A DNA stretch of 5,364 nucleotides from an uncultured Porphyromonadaceae bacterium. Lineage in GTDB: Bacteria; Bacteroidota; Bacteroidia; Bacteroidales; Muribaculaceae. Below the pieces are notes generated by a model. That model was not told the origin of the DNA. It ran no database searches and was given only the letters and a program-made list of their open reading frames with translations. This document shows, piece by piece, positions 1-5,364 of the stretch (its first letter is position 1; every line of letters starts with the position of its first letter). The DNA is taken from positions 1 through 5,364 of the forward strand of contig CABRZA010000154.1 of NCBI GenBank assembly GCA_902475285.1, written 5' to 3'. The position numbers and the translations under genes were made by a program.

Positions 1-81
1 AATCTGCTCGACGGCTGACCGCCCTATCGGTAACATTTATTATTAAACAAGCTCTAAGCGGGCGTCTGAAAATCTCACCGC

Positions 82-645
82 ATGAAACATCTAATTGTTG
101 GTCTGGGAAATATAGGCGACGAATACTGCCAAACTCGGCACAACATAGGATTTATGATATTGGACGCCTTCGCCGAGGCGTCCAATATTTCTTTTTCCAC
201 CGAGCGTTACGGCGACGTCGGATTCGGCCGCATCAAAAACCAGCAGGTCGTCCTCCTCAAACCCTCAACCTACATGAACCTCTCCGGCAGCGCCGTGAGG
301 TACTGGAAGGATAAGGAAGGAATCGACGTCGACCGCATCCTCATTGTCGTCGACGACCTCTCGCTCCCCGTGGGTGCCATACGCATGAAGGCCCGCGGCT
401 CCGACGCCGGACACAACGGCCTCAAAGACATCGCCGCCAAACTCGGCACCGACACATATCCCCGCCTCAAATTCGGAATAGGCAACGACTTTCCCCGAGG
501 TTGTCAAGTCGACTTCGTGCTGGGACGCTTCTCGCCCGACGACAAAAAAATCGTCGACGAGCGTATAAAGATTGCAGTCGATGCCATCCGCGAGTACGTC
601 CTCGCAGGCCTCGGCACAGCCATGTGCCGCTACAACAACAAATAA
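82..645 (+). CDS. pth: Peptidyl-tRNA hydrolase (Pth)
   Basis: This cytosolic enzyme cleaves the ester bond of peptidyl-tRNAs that drop off ribosomes, freeing tRNA for reuse; it is normally essential in bacteria. The 187-residue product is near the usual length (E. coli about 194). The N-terminus VGLGNIG (6-12) followed by TRHNIGF (18-24) is the family signature, with N10 and the catalytic H20 in their expected places. Other active-site positions are also present: N66 in KPSTYMNLSG (60-69), D91 in VVDDLSLP (89-96) and N112 in GHNGLKD (110-116). These match E. coli N68, D93 and N114 with a constant offset of two. The usual GNPG is GNIG here, which I recall as common in Bacteroidota. The ATG at 82 is chosen because the signature begins at once after it. 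No Shine-Dalgarno sequence is visible. The gene carries two internal hairpins (157-188 and 612-629) and ends 40 bases before the Sel1-repeat gene. The identification is very secure. Confidence 0.97.
   Translation: MKHLIVGLGNIGDEYCQTRHNIGFMILDAFAEASNISFSTERYGDVGFGRIKNQQVVLLKPSTYMNLSGSAVRYWKDKEGIDVDRILIVVDDLSLPVGAIRMKARGSDAGHNGLKDIAAKLGTDTYPRLKFGIGNDFPRGCQVDFVLGRFSPDDKKIVDERIKIAVDAIREYVLAGLGTAMCRYNNK
157..188. repeat. Perfect 13-bp inverted repeat inside pth
   Basis: The arm ATATTGGACGCCT (157-169) is the exact reverse complement of AGGCGTCCAATAT (176-188), with a 6-base spacer TCGCCG between them. In mRNA this would form a 13-bp stem with a six-base loop, 75 bases into the pth coding region (codons 26-36, encoding ILDAFAEASNI). 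The symmetry is seen directly. Whether it acts as an RNA hairpin, as a protein-binding site or not at all cannot be told from one sequence. Confidence 0.85.
612..629. repeat. 7-bp hairpin near the 3' end of pth
   Basis: CGGCACA (612-618) and TGTGCCG (623-629) are perfect inverted repeats around a 4-base GCCA loop, within the last codons of pth. The stem is short but GC-rich and the loop tight, so it would fold in RNA. No T-run follows, so it does not look like an intrinsic terminator. It might protect or pause the transcript between pth and the next gene, or be fortuitous. Confidence 0.5.
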
Positions 646-669
646 GCCCCGACCCCTCGGCCCGGGCTT
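644..669 (+). other. Possible hairpin in the pth/Sel1 gap
   Basis: AAGCCC (644-649), overlapping the pth stop codon, can pair with GGGCTT (664-669). An alternative nested pairing is CCGA (649-652) with TCGG (657-660). The sequence after it is CAAAAATTTCTTCTCT rather than a clean T-run, so a full intrinsic terminator is doubtful. A weak attenuator or RNA-processing site between pth and the Sel1 gene is possible. The pairing is visible; any role is inference. Confidence 0.25.
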
Positions 670-685
670 CAAAAATTTCTTCTCT

Positions 686-1987
686 ATGACTCTAAGCGAT
701 ATTGTAAATGCTGCCGTCGACGCCATCTGGCTCAGCTTCGACCCCGAGACAATCGGACGCGGCCTCGACATCCTCCAGCAGGAGGCCGACGCCGGCGACC
801 CCGACGCCGATGCCGTGCTGGCCATGGCCATGATAGCCTCCGACTTCCATTGGGTGGGCTCGGGAGTGCACGTCACATACAGCACCGCCCTCAACCACCT
901 CCGCCGCAGTATCGACGGCGGCAGCGCCCTGGGCGCCACGATGGCCGTACTGGCAAACATCGACCTCAACGGCATCGTCAACTCCCCCGCAAATCGCTTC
1001 ACCTCGATAGCCGAGGCGTTCGAAGAGGTAGCCGACTACGCCGCAGCCTCAGGCTCGGGCCTCTGCCATGCCCTGCTGGGATGCATAGAAGCCGACGACG
1101 ACCTCTACGGCCGCATTTACCCCGAAGAGAAAGAGAAGAAGGGCAACGTCACCCTCCCCCGCCCCTACACGCTCAAAGCACTCGACGACCTCGAAAAAGC
1201 CTGCGACGCCGGATTCTCTGCCGGCCTCAATGCCTACTGGCGTATGATTAAGGCCCCCGGTATGTTTTCCCAGCCACGCCTGATTGCATACCGCCGCCAT
1301 ATCGACCGCCTCGTAGATTCCGGAAATCCCGAAGCCATGCGCATAAAGGCCGACGAGCTCTACAACAATGCCCTCATGGACCCCGACTGGGCCGGGTGGC
1401 CCGATATGCCGCACCCGGACATCGCCAAGGCCGTCGCCCTATACCGCACCTCGGCCGATGCCGGCGACATCATAGCCATGTCGAAACTCGCGTGGATTTA
1501 CTACGAGCGAAACGAGCGCCCCGACGAAACCTTCGACCTTTTCAGCCGCGCCGAAAATCGCCGCGAAGACGCGATTCTCGGCTCCGCCCTCTGCATCTAC
1601 GAAGGCCGGGGCATCGAGGCCGACATCTCCGCCGCGCTCCGAAAGTTCCGCTCGGCATACTCCAACACCGGCGATCCGCGCGCTGCCGCACTCCTCGGCG
1701 TGATATACCAGACGGGCACCGGCGACATACCCTCCGACGACGAAACGGCCTTCCGCTACCTCCGCCTGGTTGAAGACAAGTATCAGGCACTCCTGCTATC
1801 CGACCGCGCCAAAGGAGCAGTCGCCAACGCCCTCGGCGCTGCCTACGCCTTCGGCCGGGGCACCGCGCAAGACATCGAGAAGGGCGTGGGATACCTCGAC
1901 CGCGCAATCGAATACGGCAACGACGACGCCCCCGCCAACCGCCGACGCTTCGTGAAGACAATCTTCGGCTGGAAACAAAAATATTGA
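686..1987 (+). CDS. Sel1-like repeat protein, cytosolic, function unknown
   Basis: The 433-residue product is built mostly of Sel1-like (TPR-related) alpha-helical repeats, which usually serve as protein-protein scaffolds. The clearest units are about 246-281 (AKAVALYRTSADAG, then AMSKLAWIYYE), 296-330 (ILGSALCIYEGRGIEAD, then ALRKFRSAYSNTGD), 332-366 (AAALLGVIYQTGTGD, then AFRYLRLVED) and 380-411 (ALGAAYAFGRGTAQD, then GVGYLDRAIEYGN). Degenerate units seem to lie nearer the N-terminus, for example AGDPDADAVLAMAMI (36-50) and the helices around 111-135. I see no signal peptide, membrane segment or catalytic domain. The ATG at 686 is preferred: the same frame is open further upstream but that stretch overlaps pth and lacks family-like sequence, whereas an AT-containing stretch lies just before 686. 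The stop is 5 bases before the S4 gene, which implies co-transcription and perhaps coupled translation. The partner is unknown; a link to translation or ribosome quality control is only an inference from neighbours. Confidence 0.88.
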   Translation: MTLSDIVNAAVDAIWLSFDPETIGRGLDILQQEADAGDPDADAVLAMAMIASDFHWVGSGVHVTYSTALNHLRRSIDGGSALGATMAVLANIDLNGIVNSPANRFTSIAEAFEEVADYAAASGSGLCHALLGCIEADDDLYGRIYPEEKEKKGNVTLPRPYTLKALDDLEKACDAGFSAGLNAYWRMIKAPGMFSQPRLIAYRRHIDRLVDSGNPEAMRIKADELYNNALMDPDWAGWPDMPHPDIAKAVALYRTSADAGDIIAMSKLAWIYYERNERPDETFDLFSRAENRREDAILGSALCIYEGRGIEADISAALRKFRSAYSNTGDPRAAALLGVIYQTGTGDIPSDDETAFRYLRLVEDKYQALLLSDRAKGAVANALGAAYAFGRGTAQDIEKGVGYLDRAIEYGNDDAPANRRRFVKTIFGWKQKY

Positions 1988-1992
1988 CCGCC

Positions 1993-2427
1993 ATGGAAGT
2001 AAGAATCGACAAATGGCTCTGGGCCATGCGAATATTCAAAACCCGCACAATAGCCACCGACGCATGCAAGAAAGGCCGCGTAACAATAGGCGACAACCCC
2101 AACCCGGTGAAGCCCTCGCGAACAGTGCAGCCCGGCGACGTGGTGCATGTGCGCAAGCCGCCGGTAACCTTCTCCTTCCGCGTCCTCGCCGTAACCGAAA
2201 ACCGCCTCGGCGCCAAGCTGGTGCCCGAATATATGGAGAACATCACGCCCAAGGACCAGTACGACCTCCTCGAAGTGGTGAAAATATCCGGCTTCGTCGA
2301 CCGCCGAAAGGGCCTGGGGCGCCCCACCAAGCGCGAGGGTCGCGAGCTCGCCGAATTCACCGGCTCGATGGCCGACGACGGCTGGGACTTCGACTTCGAT
2401 TTCGACGACGATGACGACGACGTATAA
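1993..2427 (+). CDS. hslR: Hsp15-type S4-domain RNA-binding protein
   Basis: This 144-residue protein has the S4 RNA-binding fold at its N-terminus: RIDKWLWAMRIFKTRTIATD (4-23), then ACKKGRVTIG (24-33), PSRTVQPGDVVHVR (41-54). It closes with the family's C-terminal segment GRPTKREGRELAEF (109-122), comparable to RRPDKKERRDLLRF in E. coli Hsp15. E. coli Hsp15 binds free 50S subunits that still carry nascent chain-tRNA and helps recycle them; the same role is inferred here and fits the nearby pth. An acidic, Phe-spaced tail DDGWDFDFDFDDDDDDV (128-144) follows, absent from E. coli Hsp15 but, as I recall, typical of Bacteroidota homologues. The ATG at 1993 is chosen over an in-frame TTG at 1984, because ATG leads straight into the conserved RIDKWLW and does not overlap the Sel1 stop. 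The exact orthology with hslR is less certain than the domain. Confidence 0.92.
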   Translation: MEVRIDKWLWAMRIFKTRTIATDACKKGRVTIGDNPNPVKPSRTVQPGDVVHVRKPPVTFSFRVLAVTENRLGAKLVPEYMENITPKDQYDLLEVVKISGFVDRRKGLGRPTKREGRELAEFTGSMADDGWDFDFDFDDDDDDV

Positions 2428-2460
2428 CCAACACTTAACCGCCTTTTTTACAACCATATA

Positions 2461-3909
<1,449 letters not shown>

Positions 3910-3918
3910 TCCGCAGCC

Positions 3919-4887
3919 ATGCGTCGACTCCTTTCGGCCCTCCTCCTGCTGCCCATGCTGTGGGCTTGCAGCGGCAACGACGATACGTCCGTTCCGGCCC
4001 GCGTCGTGCCCGTATACCGCATCATGGCTTCCTATGCCGATCTCGACACCGCCGAACAGGATTCCGTTTTCCGCGCCGACTCAGTCGAAATCGAAGCCTT
4101 CATGCGCACTGTCAGCGAGTTGCCGTGCGACCGCGAGCTTATCGCCGGCTGGTCGGCATCGCAGGTGGTCGAAGTCTTCACACCCGACGTCGACAGCGTC
4201 TTCGCCGATACAACCTACCTCGCCAAGTCGCTCGGCCGCATCCTCGCCAGTGCCGGGAAGCAGGGCCTCGACTTTCCCCGAAGACGCTATGCCGCCGTAG
4301 TCTACGGCCGACCCGAGTCGATACTCTTCGTCGACAGCGTGATGCTCATAGCCCTCAACCACTACCTCGGCGCCGACTATCCCGGCTATTCCCACTGGCC
4401 GGCCTACATGCGCGCGCATAAAACACCCGCCGCCCTCCCCTGCGACATCGCGGAGGCCCTCACGGCCACGGCCTACCCCTATGCGGCCGAGGGCGCCGAC
4501 GCCACCCTCGCCTCGCGCTTGCTCTACGAAGGAGCTCTGGCTCATGCCAAAACACTCCTTACGGGTTGCACACCGGCTCAGGCCCTCGGATACACCGACG
4601 ACGCATACCGCCAACGCCTTGCCGACGAAGCCATGCTATGGCACGCCCTCATAGGCGCCGACCTTCTCTACGACACCTCTCCCGCCGTCGCCGACCGCCT
4701 CGTTGCCCCCGCCCCCCGCACGAGCATCAACGGCACCCCGGCCCCCGGCCGCATCGGCCGCTTCATCGGCTACCGCATAGTCCAGTCGTACCTCTCCACC
4801 CACCCCACCGACCTCTCCACACTCCTCTCCCCCGCCTTCTACACCTCCCCCGCCACCCTCCCCTCCTCGGCCTACAATCCGGGGTGA
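3919..4887 (+). CDS. gldB: GldB-family lipoprotein
   Basis: This 322-residue protein is an envelope lipoprotein. Its N-terminus MRRLLSALLLLPMLWAC has two arginines, a hydrophobic core and a lipobox LWAC with lipidated C17. The next residues SGNDD place acids at +4 and +5, which resembles the Bacteroidota lipoprotein export signal and hints at surface exposure. The body resembles GldB: LNHYLGADYPGYSHWPAYM (146-164), LLYEGALAHAKTLL (201-214), DEAMLW (236-241), PGRIGRFIGYRIVQSYL (276-292) and a final SAYNPG. GldB is required for gliding in Flavobacterium, but homologues are widespread in non-gliding Bacteroidales, where the role is not established. It lacks an HExxH zinc motif; E204 and H209 in the YEGALAH segment have the wrong spacing for one. 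No gldC follows. It starts 9 bases after the helicase stop, suggesting co-transcription. The last 80 bases of coding sequence are extremely C-rich. Family assignment is from recalled conserved segments and is fairly secure; the function is not. Confidence 0.85.
   Translation: MRRLLSALLLLPMLWACSGNDDTSVPARVVPVYRIMASYADLDTAEQDSVFRADSVEIEAFMRTVSELPCDRELIAGWSASQVVEVFTPDVDSVFADTTYLAKSLGRILASAGKQGLDFPRRRYAAVVYGRPESILFVDSVMLIALNHYLGADYPGYSHWPAYMRAHKTPAALPCDIAEALTATAYPYAAEGADATLASRLLYEGALAHAKTLLTGCTPAQALGYTDDAYRQRLADEAMLWHALIGADLLYDTSPAVADRLVAPAPRTSINGTPAPGRIGRFIGYRIVQSYLSTHPTDLSTLLSPAFYTSPATLPSSAYNPG
4791..4870 (+). terminator. Candidate Rho-utilisation (rut) tract at the end of gldB
   Basis: By hand count these 80 bases hold 52 C and only 5 G, a very strong C-over-G imbalance with little possibility of structure. 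Such C-rich, G-poor RNA is the known hallmark of Rho loading sites. It sits at the 3' end of the last tightly packed gene, just before the composition change. No intrinsic terminator hairpin with T-run follows gldB, which makes Rho-dependent ending plausible. Codon choice in a Pro/Ser/Thr/Leu-rich C-terminus could also explain the bias, so the call is tentative. Confidence 0.35.
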
Positions 4888-4907
4888 ACTCCATACGGCT
4901 GCCAGTA

Positions 4908-4926
4908 ATTTTCAAATTCTGAAAAT
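4908..4926. repeat. AT-rich 7-bp inverted repeat upstream of the acetyltransferase gene
   Basis: ATTTTCA (4908-4914) and TGAAAAT (4920-4926) are perfect inverted repeats around AATTC. A further copy of TGAAAAT lies at 4932-4938, overlapping the start codon of the next gene. The site occupies most of the 43-base gap between gldB and the acetyltransferase gene. It could be an operator for a dimeric regulator or a weak hairpin. TAATTTTC (4906-4913) partly resembles the Bacteroidota -7 element TAnnTTTG, but I see no -33 TTTG, so I do not call a promoter. Confidence 0.4.
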
Positions 4927-4930
4927 CCAA

Positions 4931-5364
4931 ATGAAAATATTCCCCGATAAAGATTCTCCCTTTCCAAATCCGGCTATTCCGAGTCTATGTTTTATCAAAA
5001 ACGTGGTGAAGAACCCAAGAATCATTGTGGGGGATTACACATACTACGATGATTGCGACGGCGCGGACCGATTCGAGGAGCATGTAACTCATTTTTACGA
5101 GTTTATAGGCGATAAACTTATAATCGGAAATTTCTGTGCAATAGCCAAAGGCGTTGAATTCGTAATGAATGGAGCAAACCATCGTATGAATTGCGCCACA
5201 ACATATCCGTTCTACATAATGGGAGGTGATTGGGGCGGAATGATTGCTCCAGTTGTGGACCAATTGCCACTCAAAGGCGACACAGTAATCGGCAATGATG
5301 TATGGATAGGTCAGAATGTTACCGTTATGCCGGGAGTGCATATAGGCGATGGGGCGATTATAGG
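4931..5364 (+). CDS. Vat-type streptogramin A / xenobiotic O-acetyltransferase, 3' end outside the window
   Basis: The 144 visible codons, about two thirds of a typical 205-215-residue protein, resemble Vat enzymes, which transfer acetyl from acetyl-CoA to a hydroxyl of streptogramin A antibiotics. Characteristic segments are IIVGDYTYYDD (31-41), FIGDKLIIGNFCAIAKGVEF (58-77), FVMNGANHRMN (77-87) and QLPLKGDTVIGNDVWIGQNV (111-130), then MPGVHIGDGAII. H84 in NGANHRM is the expected catalytic histidine. The repeated I/V-G-x-x hexapeptides form the left-handed beta-helix of this superfamily, whose members act as cytosolic trimers. The ATG at 4931 is the likely start, since the N-terminal MKIFPDKDS resembles Vat N-termini. 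GC is about 44% against roughly 65% in the preceding genes, and codon use shifts with it, suggesting horizontal transfer. Chromosomal Vat-like and CatB-related proteins in Bacteroidota often lack a proven drug substrate, so resistance is not established. The frame is open to the window end. Confidence 0.93.
   Translation, partial: MKIFPDKDSPFPNPAIPSLCFIKNVVKNPRIIVGDYTYYDDCDGADRFEEHVTHFYEFIGDKLIIGNFCAIAKGVEFVMNGANHRMNCATTYPFYIMGGDWGGMIAPVVDQLPLKGDTVIGNDVWIGQNVTVMPGVHIGDGAII

Noticed and set aside
1..81. Possible end of an upstream gene (a frame ending in TGA at 16-18, another ending in TAA at 43-45), for example the L25 ribosomal protein gene often found before pth
   Set aside because: Only a handful of codons are visible and none is recognisable as L25. 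I also see no tRNA and no clear TAnnTTTG promoter here.
572..685. An upstream extension of the Sel1-repeat gene from an ATG at 572
   Set aside because: It would overlap pth by 74 bases, and the added residues show no repeat or family character. The ATG at 686 begins a helical sequence after a non-coding gap.
265..1002. A 245-codon open frame on the - strand across pth and the Sel1 gene
   Set aside because: It crosses two well-supported + strand genes and its translation looks like an antisense shadow without family features.
1984..1992. TTG start for the S4 gene, overlapping the Sel1 stop
   Set aside because: The ATG at 1993 is a stronger start, immediately before the conserved RIDKWLW, so the three extra residues are unsupported.
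2428..2460. T-run (CTTTTTTA) before the helicase as an intrinsic terminator
   Set aside because: No stem-forming inverted repeat precedes the T-run, so it is more likely just an AT-rich leader for the helicase start.
4985..5341. A 118-codon open frame on the - strand opposite the acetyltransferase
   Set aside because: The + strand frame has clear Vat motifs including NGANHRM; the antisense product matches nothing I recognise.

Overview
This window looks like a chromosomal stretch from a GC-rich member of the Bacteroidota, most likely order Bacteroidales; a Muribaculaceae-like gut lineage is my guess. The reasons are an Hsp15-type S4 protein with an acidic tail close to pth, a GldB-family lipoprotein, AT-containing rather than Shine-Dalgarno-like sequence before several starts, and a lipoprotein with acidic residues just after the lipidated cysteine. 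All genes lie on the + strand. I see no rRNA, tRNA, CRISPR array or insertion sequence.

Layout: 82-645 is pth (peptidyl-tRNA hydrolase). 686-1987 is a cytosolic protein with Sel1-like repeats. 1993-2427 is an Hsp15-type S4 RNA-binding protein. 2461-3909 is a DEAD-box RNA helicase of the RhlE type. 3919-4887 is a GldB-like lipoprotein. 4931 to the window end is the first two thirds of a Vat-type (streptogramin A / xenobiotic) O-acetyltransferase. The first five genes are packed with gaps of 40, 5, 33 and 9 bases, so they could form one transcription unit. The first 81 bases hold no gene that I can support.

The first part has a translation and RNA theme: Pth recycles peptidyl-tRNA, Hsp15 proteins bind 50S subunits carrying stalled nascent chains, and DEAD-box helicases remodel rRNA and mRNA. 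The Sel1-repeat gene between pth and the S4 gene is the least expected member. The GldB-like lipoprotein acts at the envelope and seems unrelated in function.

The sharpest discontinuity is at about 4890-4930. Composition falls from roughly 65-68% GC to about 44% GC in the acetyltransferase gene, right after a very C-rich, G-poor tract that could serve Rho-dependent termination. This suggests the acetyltransferase was acquired or evolved under other constraints and is transcribed separately. I did not find a convincing new multi-gene system. The most notable points are this boundary with a resistance-type gene, a perfect 13-bp inverted repeat inside pth, and the Sel1 insertion in the pth-S4 neighbourhood.
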